NCBI RefSeq assembly: GCF_032854445.1
Contig: NC_088302.1
Coordinates: 52,048,046 to 52,112,045, forward strand
Direction of reading: 5' to 3'
Length of the DNA stretch: 64,000 nt
DNA from: Liolophura sinensis
Taxonomy: Eukaryota > Mollusca > Polyplacophora > Chitonida > Chitonidae
A program made the translations under genes and the position numbers. The notes below the pieces were generated by a model. It searched no databases. It was not told the origin of the DNA and saw only the letters and a list, made by a program, of their open reading frames with translations. Below, piece by piece: positions 10,998 to 22,900 of the stretch (position 1 is the stretch's first letter; the number at the start of each line of letters is the position of its first letter).

Positions 10998-13900
10998 ATG
11001 CCTTGAAGAGTAAAGGTTAGTATTAATACCCAGTGCTGTGTTTGTGACAGTTTACGTTCTTACTAGGGGGTTTGAAAGCAGCAGACACCATTAAGCAAAA
11101 TGTAGAACAGGAGAATATTTAGGACTATATCCAGTAGTACTGCTGCCCATTATGTCTTTAATATTGACTTATTGACACTGACTGACTGTTGCAGTTAAGT
11201 CACATAATTTTTTCTTTTGTCGTTTTTATCCCATTCTCTTTTATTAATTTGGGTCTGTCATTCTGTGGTTTCCATTCCACAACTCACAGAAATATTGTCC
11301 GATCTAGATATAATTTGGTGTGCATGGTGACTTTGTTGTTGTTGTGAGACTTCAGATCTAGTCTGATAACCTGCCCAATCTATGCAACAGTTTTACATAT
11401 TTAATGAATATAATGCTATAATTTTGTGTGCAGGTTTAATTTGTGGAACCTCAGATCAAGTTCGAGAACGAAATGAGTTTTGCATGACATGTGATAGATG
11501 TGCAGTTTAAATTCTTGCAATTTGCTGGTTTGTTTATCAGATCAAAGAATAAAAGAACTTGAGAATCAGACCAAAGCCGTCAACCATCTCCAGCAAGAGA
11601 ATGAGTTTCTTCGGTTAGCCATGGAGGAGAAAGAAAATCTACAGGAAGAAGCTGTTAGGTATTGTGTTGACATGTGAAAGTCAGTTACCCACACCCTTGA
11701 GTACTCTGGATTGTTGTTTTAGGAAGAAGCAACTCTATGAACTGTTTTAAGCCAACTTCAGGAAATTCCTTGTGAATGTTAAGATAATTTCCACTGTGAT
11801 ACAATGCCTACTGTTTTGCAGCGATGGTCGTCAGTTTAGGACGTCCTCCCTGAACAGAAATCATTAGCTGGTCTGATTAATTATAATCTTCCTGTATGAA
11901 TCACTTAACTCTTATAATGGAAATATAAAAGTTAGCTGTTGCTTACATGTCTGATTACAAGTTTGTGTTAACACTGTTGCTGTTCTTTTTCAGACTTCGT
12001 GCAAAACTGGAGGAGTTCCGCCACCAGAAAGATGCTTACAAGTCCTTAGATGAAGAAAACAAACAACTTCTAAATGAATACACCAACTTAATGAACAAGT
12101 AAGTTCTAATAGACAAAAGGCTTTGTTAAACTTCAGAGAGATCAGGAAGAAAACAAAAACTCATTTGGGACATTTATAGTTTGTTCCACCCGCACCATTA
12201 GCATACTTTTGTATGTTTGTGAACAGAAAAGCTCGTAGAATTTGAAGGTTAAATGTTACAGAATTTCAGGTGATCCTGTTTGGTGTTGATGTGAAGATGA
12301 GATACAAACTCGTGATCCTGTTTGGTGTTGATGTGAAGATGAGATACAAACTCGTGATCCTGTTTGGTGTTGATGTGAAGATGAGATACAAACTCGTGAT
12401 CCTGTTTGTTGTTGATGTGAAGATGAGATACAAACTCGTGATCCTGTTTGGTGGTGATGTGAAGATGAGATACAAACTCGTGATCCTGTTTGGTGTTGAT
12501 GTGAAGATGAGATACAAACTCGTGATCCTGTTTGGTGTTGATGTGAAGATGAGATACAAACTCGTGATCCTGTTTGGTGTTGATGTGAAGATGAGATACA
12601 AACTCACAACCAGAATTTCAAGACAAATTTGTAGTTTAATATTAATTGAGAGCGAAGTATGAACCGTGTCTCCTACATGTACAAGCTTTTCTGCAAGATG
12701 TGTCTTAGAGCTAGGCAAATGTAACTAATTTGATGTAAAGTTCTGGATAATACACACTGTACCTGTGATGCCTTGTACCATTTCAGCCATTTTGATTGAC
12801 AGCTGTTTGTCTTCCTTGAAAAATTCTTGAGCATTAAAGAAGAATCAATCAGTTTTCAAAGTCTCTTGATACTCTTGTTTTCCTTTTTAACCTACTATTT
12901 CATGTGCAGTTCTGTTTCATCTGAACACAGCTTGTTTGGGTATGTGAGTAAAGTACTGAAAATCTGTGTGTATGTTTGTGACTTCAGATAGAGGCACTGG
13001 TTGCATTCAAAGACAAATGCGATGTTTTAAATGAAGAACTGTCCAAGCTCAAAGCGTCATAACCCGGCTAGAGGCAGAAAGTAGAAATAACAAACAGGAG
13101 CTGGAAACATGGCTGAGGCCAAGAGTGCCACTGAGTCACGGTTCAAACACCTGCAGGAACTATACAAACAACAGAAAGACCAGTATGAGGAGTTGCTCAG
13201 TAACAAAGGTGGGTGGCTATGATTAACAGTTACGATGCATGCAACTCATCACAAATCCTTGGTGGCTTTCGTATAATTTGTCGAACATGAAAATATCCCT
13301 GTTTGTAAGGTTAAATAAGGAAGATATAACATCAAGTAAGCCAGTTTGGCAGAAATGATGTCGTAAGATTTCAGTGTAATTTGTAGCTTCATATCCAAGA
13401 GTGGTGACTCGAAGTGTTTTGGCCTGATGTTACATTTGGAAAAAGTCTGTAAGTTTTGCAAAAGAGGTACTGATGCTCAGCCAAATGATTTTAATTTTGA
13501 CAAATACAGTTCAGTCTTTGGCTGAACCCATGTATTAATTGCTAAGGATTTAGAACTTGAGTAGCTCTTAAGTAAATGACAGTTGCTCGTGTAGATAACA
13601 ACAAGTTTTATAGTAATGCCATAATGCTGGCTGCTGTTGTATAAGTGAAATATTCTTGAATATGGTGTAGAATACCAGTCAAATAAAAAAATGTATGTCT
13701 TTCATTTCTACATTTGCAGTGGATAAAAGTGGGAACAGTGGAGAGAATATGGGATTGGTGATTGATAAAGTCGTGGGTGAACTACAGATAGAGTTATCCC
13801 AGCTTCGGGAAGAATTGGAGAGAAAAACCAGAGCACTGGAGGAATCAACCAAGCGACAACAGAGCATGGGCAAAGAGATCTATGACCTGGCTGAACGGGA

Positions 13901-16900
13901 GAGACAAGCTTTGGAGAAATGCAGACTGGCAGAGGAAGAGCGAGATATGATTAGAGAAGAGCTGGAAAAGAAAGCCAGACATAGTGAGGAGAATGAGCAA
14001 CAGATCAGTGACTTGAGACAAGAGAAGGAGCGGCTAATACATGAACATGAGGAAGCTGTTCACAAAATGGAAGCTGATCACACGTTACATATAAACAGAC
14101 AGAGGGCGGATTCAGAACAGGAGCTGATTCAGTTACGAGAAGAGATGCAAAAGCAAATAAGCTCCTGGAAAATGCAGGTGGAGGATTTGAACTCTCAGCT
14201 GGCGTCTGAGAAGGAAGCAAATCTGGACCTGAACAATAAGCTTGTGTGTAAAGCACAACAACTTGAAAACAGTCAAAAGGAAGTGCAATTACTCGTGTTA
14301 TCTTTTGAGGATTTGAAACAACAAAAGAAGAAGAAATTATTCATATGAAAGAGGAAGTAAGTGCCATTAAGACTGAACTGGAGGAATTGTCAAGTTCTAA
14401 AGACCAAGAAATAATAAGTTTGAGGACAGTTTTTGAAGCAGAAATATCAGAAATGAAGAGAAATCTAGAAGAGCGGGAAATTCAGTTTAAAAATGCAGTT
14501 GAAGAGCATCAGACACTTCTCAAAAAGCAAGAGGATGACCATGAAATAAATGTCATGAGCTGACAGAGACCTATGAAGCTAAGTTAAAGAAACAAGAGCA
14601 AAGACTGAGAGAGGAAAATGAGGTGATATGCAAAACTCTTCTGGCAGATCAAGAAGCCAAGTGTCAAAGTCTAGCTGAAGAACATATACAGAAATGCAAA
14701 ACTCTTGCTGAAGAACATGAACTCAAGTGCCAAGCACTTACAGAAGACTGGAAAGGAAGTGTGAAAGCCTTGATGAAACTCATGAATTGAAGCATCAAAC
14801 TCTTTCTGAAGAGTATGAATTTAAGTACCAAAGTCTTGGTAAAAATCATGAACTGAAGTGTCAAAGTCTTGCTGAAGATCATGAACAGCGGTGCCAATCA
14901 CTGGCAAAGGAACATGAACAGAAGTGTAAATATTTAGAGGACAAGTTGTCTGCTAAAGAATCAGAGATGGAAGAATTGAATTTAATGTTGTCAAATGAGA
15001 GAGACAATCAGGAGCAGAAGAGACGAGAACTTCAACTGGAAAAAAGCTCTAGTGAGAGTCAGTTATCTGCTATGCAGCAGGAGATACAACAGCTAGTGGC
15101 AGAGAGAGAGGAGCTTATGGTCAGACATGAAGCATTGTCAAATCAGCTCCAACAAGTCAGTGAGCAAAGAGATGAAGTCGTGACTTCAATAAATGACTAT
15201 GCCCAGCAGATAGCTGCACTGAAGAGAGCAGCAGAGGAGCAAAAATCTGATTTGGAGGAAAGGCATCAGCAGGAACTGTCCTGTCTTAAGAAACATCACG
15301 AATCTGAGCTTCTGTCAAAGAAGAAGAGCACACAATTCAGCTACAGGAAATCTTACAACAACATGCTGAGCTACAAATCACACAGTCAGACGAACATAAG
15401 GCCACCATAAAACAGTTTGAGGAGAAGGTCCTGTCCCTTCAGAATGATGCAGAGGAGAAAATATCAGCTCTTGTATTGGATAAGGACAATGAAATAGTCC
15501 GGTTATCTGCACTTAAAGACGCCGAGATGGCTGACTTGCAGTCTTCCTGCGAGAATAGGATTGATGAAGTCAAAGCAGAGCTAGAAAAGGTCAATCTTAC
15601 CTTTGAGAAATTCAAGTCTCAGTCAGAACTGAAACCAGTGATTATCGGTCTCAGCTAGCAACGGAGGAAAAAGAATTTCATTCTCAGCTAGCAGTAAAGA
15701 AGGAGGAATTCCAGTCTCAGCTAGCAGCAAAGGACCAGGAATTTCAGTCTCAACTAACAGCAAAGAAGGAGGAATTCCAGTCTCAGCTTGCATCAAAGGA
15801 CCAGGAATTTCAGTCTCAACTAACAGCAAAGAAGGAGGAATTCCAGTCTCAGCTAGCAGCAAAGGACCAGGAATTTCAGTCTCAGCTAACAGCAAAGAAG
15901 GAGGAATTCCAAGCCTTGCTAGCAGCAAAGGACCAGGAATTTCAGTCTCAGCTAACAGCAAAGGACCATGAATTCCAGTCTCAGCTAACAGCAAAGGACC
16001 ATGAATTCCAGTCTCAGCTAACAGTAAAGGACCAGAAATTCCAGTTGAAAGTACAGCAATTCCAGTCTGAGTTGGAAAGAAAGGACCAGGAATTCCAGTC
16101 TCAGATAGCAGCAAAGGACCAGGAATTCCAGTTGAAAATACAGGAATTCCAGTCTGAGTTGGAAAGAAAGGGCCAGGAATTCAATTCTCAGATAGCAGCG
16201 AAGAATCAGGAATTCCAGTTGAAAATGCAGGAATGCCAATCTGAAATGGAAAGAAAGGACCGAGGAGTTCCAGGTAAGGAAACATGAATTCCAGGAAACA
16301 CTGACCTCCATGGAACAGTCGTATCTAGCTGACCTTGCATCCAGGCAGAAGGAGCATGATTGCACCCTGGCCAGGATGGAAGAGAAGCTGCAGGAAGGAT
16401 TGAGGCAGAAGGATGAGGCATGGGAGGTTAAGTTGAAAATGGAAGTAGCCGCATGGCAGGATAAACTGCAGGAAGGATTAAGGAAGAAGGATGAGGAATG
16501 GGAGATAAAGTTAAGGACCAAAGTGGCTGAGTGGCAGGATAAACTAGAAGCTAAGCAGAAGGAAAAAGAGGCAGTTAGGGAGGAATCTCATAACCTGTGT
16601 GTCCAAGAAATGGACCAACAGTTCCAGGCAAAGGAAGCCAGCTTAAGGAGAGTTACCAGGAGATGCATGAGGCCTGGAAACAAGTCTGTGCAGAGAAGGA
16701 CATCTTGGAAGCCAGACTCATTGAACAGGCTCAGTCTATCAAAAAAATTGGAAGCCAAGATACAAACAGAAACAAAGGAGTTGAGACTGGCAAGTGAAGA
16801 GGAATGTGCTGCCAAGGAGGATCATTACCAGTCAGAGATAGCAAAGATGAATAAGGAGCTTGAGACTCTGGGCAACAACAACAGCGAGCTTCAGGACATC

Positions 16901-19900
16901 CACGACTCTGTGGTGGAGGAACTGAGAGAGAAGAATCAAGAGATGATGGACATGAGGCAAAGGCTGGAAGAGGTCCAGGCCCGGGTGGCTGAACTGGAGA
17001 TGAAAAACACAAAACTAAAAAACAGCTGCAAGAAATCCATGGAAAAGGCAGATATGTGGCAGGAGAAGTTTGACAGCTTTATGGTCAAGACTGAGAACAA
17101 GGCGGCCGAACTGGTGGAGAAGATGCGTGCGTCCTGTGAGGAATATGAAGAAAAGCTGCAGCAGGCGGCTGTCGATGCAGAAGCACAGACATCTGTGTAT
17201 GAGAGCAAGTTGAAGGCGTCGGCCCAGCAGGTGACAGCAGCCCAGGAGGAACTGGCGAAGGAGAGGCAGCTATTTGAGGAGCAGAGAAAGCATCTAGGCG
17301 AGGAGCTGGAGAGGTTCACCCTAAATCAGCACTCCCTCGTGGTCAGTGCCCTTTTATCTTCCCTTTTATCTTCCCATGTGATGTGTTAGCTGAATGTTCA
17401 CACTCTTAGTTAGTCAGAAAAATAGAGGTTGGAGGAGATTGGGGGTGGAGGGAAAAAAGGAATGGGTGGGGCAACTTTGGCACACTACATACTTATTCTG
17501 TTCTGCCAGTCTTGCAGTTGCTATGAGTTCAAGTACAGCTCATGTTGGCTTCCTCTCCAGCCGCACGAGGCAAGGTCTTGCAGCAACCTGCAGATGGTCT
17601 TGGGTCCTGCCCGGTTTCCTCCAACCATAATGCTGGTTCTCGACGCATAAGTGAAATTTTCTTGAGTACGGTGTAAAACACCAATCAATTAAATATATCG
17701 AATCAAATCAATCACAAGGGTATGTGGGGTGTGGGAGTTGTAAAGTTCAGGTCTCTGTACTTCTGGAATATAGCTTAGTATATCCCTGTATATATGCCTT
17801 GGCCTTTTCAGAGTGAAGTGCACGATCTCACATCAAGGGCCAATGAGAAAGCAGCTCGCTGTCAAGAGCTGGAAGCACAGACTCACCAGTTACTGACACA
17901 ACAACGACAACAGGCGGAGGAATGGCAGCTGGAGAAGCAGGGGAACACTGAGCTCAGGGAACGTCTGCAGCTAGAGCTGGAAGTTCAGGCTGCCGAGATG
18001 AAGAAACGGGCAGATACTTTTGCACAAAAGGTAACATGTGTCCATCACAGCTGGCTGTTTTGCATTGTTTCCAGACTGTTGCAAATGGGTACTCTATGGT
18101 TTAAGCAATTCGCACAGTTTTCTCAGAAATAGGCAGTGTAATGGCTCGTTATATCGCAGGTTAATCACAACAGGAGAAAATTTTATTTGGATTTTTTTTA
18201 ATTATATACTTTTTTTCAGTTTTTCACCCATTGAAATATACGGGTAGAAGTGTTGTGTACTTTATCATTAACCCTGTTAACGCTGTCATGATTAAGATAA
18301 GAGAGTCACCGGCTGACTGTTTACATTTAATAGAGTGTGAAAATTCTTGAGTATGACATTAAACAGCTATCAAAAGAAGAAAGAAAGAGATCCAACAGTA
18401 TGTTATTAAAGAATATTTTGATGAATTTGTGATGTTTAAATCAACAATAATTTACCTGTGTATGGCTTTTTTACCAGCAATGTTAAGAAAATCTGAACCG
18501 GGTGCCCTCTGTCTGCTCAAGCCTAGTGGAATGCATGAATTAAGGTCAACCTATAAACTATTGTTTCACTGGAAGACATATGGCAGGTACTTGGGGAAAT
18601 TGTAAATGTTTGCCAGAGGTTGTGTACTGTGTTAAATGAGACCAAAGATCCACGTTGTGTAATACACTGGTACCATACATTTGTAGCTGAAGAGTATTGA
18701 GCTGAGTGCCCAAGAAGAGAGAAAGGCCTATGAGGAAGAGCTGAACAGCCTGAAACAAGCTCAGATTGAGAAAGAGAAGCAGTTTGCTGAGTCTGTGAGA
18801 AACCTCACTCAAAAGGAAACAAAGGTAGGAAACCCCTCCATCTCTTTTTCCTACCTCACTTTACTGCACACTTCAAACCATGCAGTGAAATTCAACATAG
18901 TGTACATTTATTTTTTATTTCTTTATAAAGTATTATGGTTACAGGAAACCGGGTAGAGAACAAAGTGTACATGTGTTCTATATTGTGTATTGAAGTCTTT
19001 ATGAATGCAATTAGAAGTTTTAGATAGCAAAATACTAAAATTTAAAAAATGATTAAGGGTAAAATGTCTTTGACTTGTGTGGATATATGTGTGCATACAT
19101 GTGCTTGAGGTTTAGTTTGACTGCTAATGATGTAGCTTTTCACAGCAACCATGACAAGGACATTTTCTTATTTAGATACAGGGCGAGTTTAAATCAAGTG
19201 AGGAAAAACTGAAAGCAGTTGAAAACAAGCTTAAGTTGAAAGGAGAGAATGCAACAAAGCTTCAACAGCAACTTGAGGAGCTGAAGGCTGATTATGAGAA
19301 GCGCCTGCAGGCCAGCATCAATGAGCTAGAGACGGAGAGGGCGGGGGTGGAGACCTACCGTAAAAAGTTTGAGGCTCTGGAGAGCCAGTTCACCCCTCTG
19401 AAGAAAAAAATGTTACAAGAAGAACAGAACCACAAGAAACTCAGTGAGTAAATTCTTTTGTTTAATATGGAATAAAATATTGGTCATCATTTTGTACGCA
19501 GAAAAAAGAACATGCACATGAAAAACTTCAAAATGATTTTTATTTGAAATGAATGGATGCAAGTTGATCAGATCCAGTATTACACCTGCAGCTTTTTCAG
19601 CCTGGCTGGTGGGGTCAGGGTGGTTTTCACTGGGAGCCATTCTTCTTCCTCCACACATACATTAAACCTCCACCTCCACCATTTTAGCAAACATGTATGT
19701 TTATTGATGAAATGTGCACATGAATTAGTGCAAGTATATATAACTGATTGGTGTGCATATGCTACAGTCCAGGAGAACCGATCCCTGGAAGTGCAACTGG
19801 CCCATGCCAACAGGCAGGTCAAACAGTACAAGTCTGAGCTGGACAAGGCTGGACGGGCACTACTTGGAGAGAAAGAGACAGGACAAACTAAGAACAGTAC

Positions 19901-22900
19901 TTCCTCAGGTGAGCTTGAATACTTAAATGTGTTCCGGGTTTCGTTCCTGGTTGTGTTTGCAAGATTTAAGGCCTGGTTAATGGGTTATTGATAGTGTTTC
20001 ATCTGTTGCATGTATTTTTATTGCTGTAATAGGCTATTTGGCTATGATCCGCCGAATAAAAAATGATGTTACCAAACTGACTTCATATATCCTGTAAGCC
20101 TCGTCAGTAATGGACTCTACTGGTCATCATCTTGAATGCAAACTTTAAAATAACATTGACTGACTGAAGAACATACATTGTTTCAACTATCGAAACAATT
20201 CAGTGTTTTGTGTATCGGTCTAAAAATGTAACATGATTTGAAATATTTGGTAAGTAATTCTATTCTGTTCCCTGTTCTTCCTCCAGCTTTACTACTCCAT
20301 TCCCTGTTCTCTGTCCATCCTCCAGCTTTACTACTGTATTCCCTGTTCTCTGTCCATCCTCCAGCTTTACTACTGTATCCCGTTCTCTGTTCATCCTCCA
20401 GCTTTACTACTGTATTCCCTGTTCTCTGTCCATCCTCCAGCTTTACTACTGTATTCCCTGTTCTCTGTCCATCCTCCAGCTTTACTACTGTATCCTGTTC
20501 TCTGTTCTTCCTCCAGCTTTACTACTCCATTCCCTGTTCTCTGTCCATCCTCCAGCTTTACTAGTCCATTCCCTGTTCTCTGTTCATCCTCCAGCTTTAC
20601 TACTGTATTCCCTGTTCTCTGTCCATCCTCCAGCTTTACTACTGTATCCCGTTCTCTGTTCATCCTCCTCCAGCTTTACTACTGTATTCCCTGTTCTCTG
20701 TCCATCCTCCAGCTTTACTACTGTATTCCCTGTTCTCTGTCCATCCTCCAGCTTTACTACTTTATTCCCTGTTCTCTGTTCATGCTCCAGCTTTACTACT
20801 GTATTCCCTGTTCTCTATTCATCCTCCAGCTTTTCTACTCTATTCCCTGTTCTCTGTCCATCTGCCAGCTTTACTAGTCCATTCCCTGTTCTCTGTTCAT
20901 CCTCCAGCTTTACTACTGTATTCCCTGTTTTCTGTCCATCCTCCAGCTTTACTACTGTATTCCCTGTTCTCTGTCCATCCGCCAGCTTTACTACTCTATT
21001 CCTGTTCTCTGTCCATCCACCAGCTTCACTACTCTATTCCCTGTTCTCTGTTCATCCTCCAGCTTTACTACCCTATTCCTTGTTTTCTGTCCATCCGCCA
21101 GCTTTACTACTGTATCCCGTTCTCTGTTCATCCTCCAGGTTTACTACTGTGTTCCCTGCTCTCTGTCCATCCTCCAGCTTTACTACTCTATTCCCTGTTT
21201 TCTGTCCATGTTCTCTGTTTTTATATCCTTCCCTCACCGAGACTTCTTTTTTTCTCTCGACAGAGGACAGTATTTTTGATGACTCACTGGATGCAGCCTC
21301 TGTTCACAATAAGCGTCACTCCTCACCCCATCCTAACCGACCCAAACCTGCATCACCCTACTTCCTGCGCTCCAGACACGATTCTACCAGCTCTGCCCTC
21401 AGCATGAACAAACTGACGTCTGGGGACAACATTTCTGTGTCAGGGTAAGTCAGCCACCTACTGTTTTGATTATTGATTCAGGTGGACATTTCCCATGATA
21501 TGAAGTACGCTTTGTGTGAAAGATCTCAAACTAGTACTAAACCCTGAAATTTCAGTCCTAGATTTTTTTTTATGCAGTAAAGCCTTATGATTCCAATGTC
21601 TTTGTTCACCGACCCAGTACATTCATTGCCATTCAAATCCTAGTTTAAGAAACGGCTTGGGGAGGTATATGTATGTTCAGGACAAATAAAGAATGAACCT
21701 TTCTAGTAAGGTAGAGTGAATTAACAAAAGTTGGAAGGTAGATAAAAAAACATGGGCATTAACAAAGGGTAAAAAATGCCTGAAACACAGGTGCCTTGTA
21801 ATGTCATGCAAACAAATATGACTATGAGAACATTATTTTAAGTAGGTTCTTTTTTTTTTTCTTTTTTTTTTGGAGACGTTATCCATTACTGGAATGCTGG
21901 ATGTGTGCGTTTGTGGCTGTCACCCATGAGTTTCATCCCTGCATACAACATATGCAAATTATCAGCAGCTGTATCTGTTGTTATGGCAAAATTGCTCCAT
22001 AAAGAGTTTTAATTTGTTTCGAAATTGGAAAGTATCCAATGATTATACTCCACCTTCTGCTGTGTGGTCACAGTCCAGCAACAGATGATAACGGGTGCTT
22101 GGGGCCAATATGACAACCTATTCACTCACACTCAAATTAATAAATAAAACCCTCTAGATCACATTAAATGACATGAATAACTGTAACATTCATAAATGTC
22201 AAGTATTTACTGGTTGTTCTTGCTGTGCTAATATAAACAAGTGGCTAAAAGGCATATTCCCCATTACCTAGGTGTAGTTGACATACATGTAAGAGATACA
22301 ATCACCACTAATCAAGTAATCAGGATGACAGCAGTAGCTTTTACATACTATACACTCCTGTGTCAATTGGAAAGTAGCAGCGATATTAAAACAGTTGGTG
22401 TTGGGGGAGGGTGGGATGGGTCATTTTGTGTGATGGTTTTAATCTAACTTTTATTGTGTAAAACAGTGTCAGTGTTTTCCATTAAACGGTTCCAGTCTAA
22501 TCTTGAAACCATTCTTTCGTAAATTTAGAATAACATTGGGGCAGAGCGTAAAGGCAGAACTTAAATCATGGCCATTCTTTCATACAAAAATTGTTACCAT
22601 ACATAATGAATTTCCTAATATTTTAAATTGTTTATGAAAACAGCCTCACCAGTCTCTCCATTTGGTTTCCAACTTATACAACCAAATATTGTATGGTTTT
22701 GGTGCCCCTTGTCCCTTCCACCCAAAATTCTACAGGTCATCTCATCACCACCTCCCACCTCTTTTTTTTTCCCCCTGTTAATTAAAATGTCTATATGCAG
22801 ATGTTTCAAGTGATTCGTGTTTTCTACACTCCTTTGGCTAACACCTTTATTTTCAAAATGTCATATTCTACTAAAGTGATCAGCACTTGTGCAATTTAGC

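Noticed and set aside
12266..12718. Open frames on both strands through the 42-bp repeat
   Set aside because: Intronic minisatellite; openness follows from unit length and the lack of stops in one unit.
15623..16521. Minus-strand frames over the giant exon
   Set aside because: Antisense of the 33-bp hendecad repeats; no independent signals.
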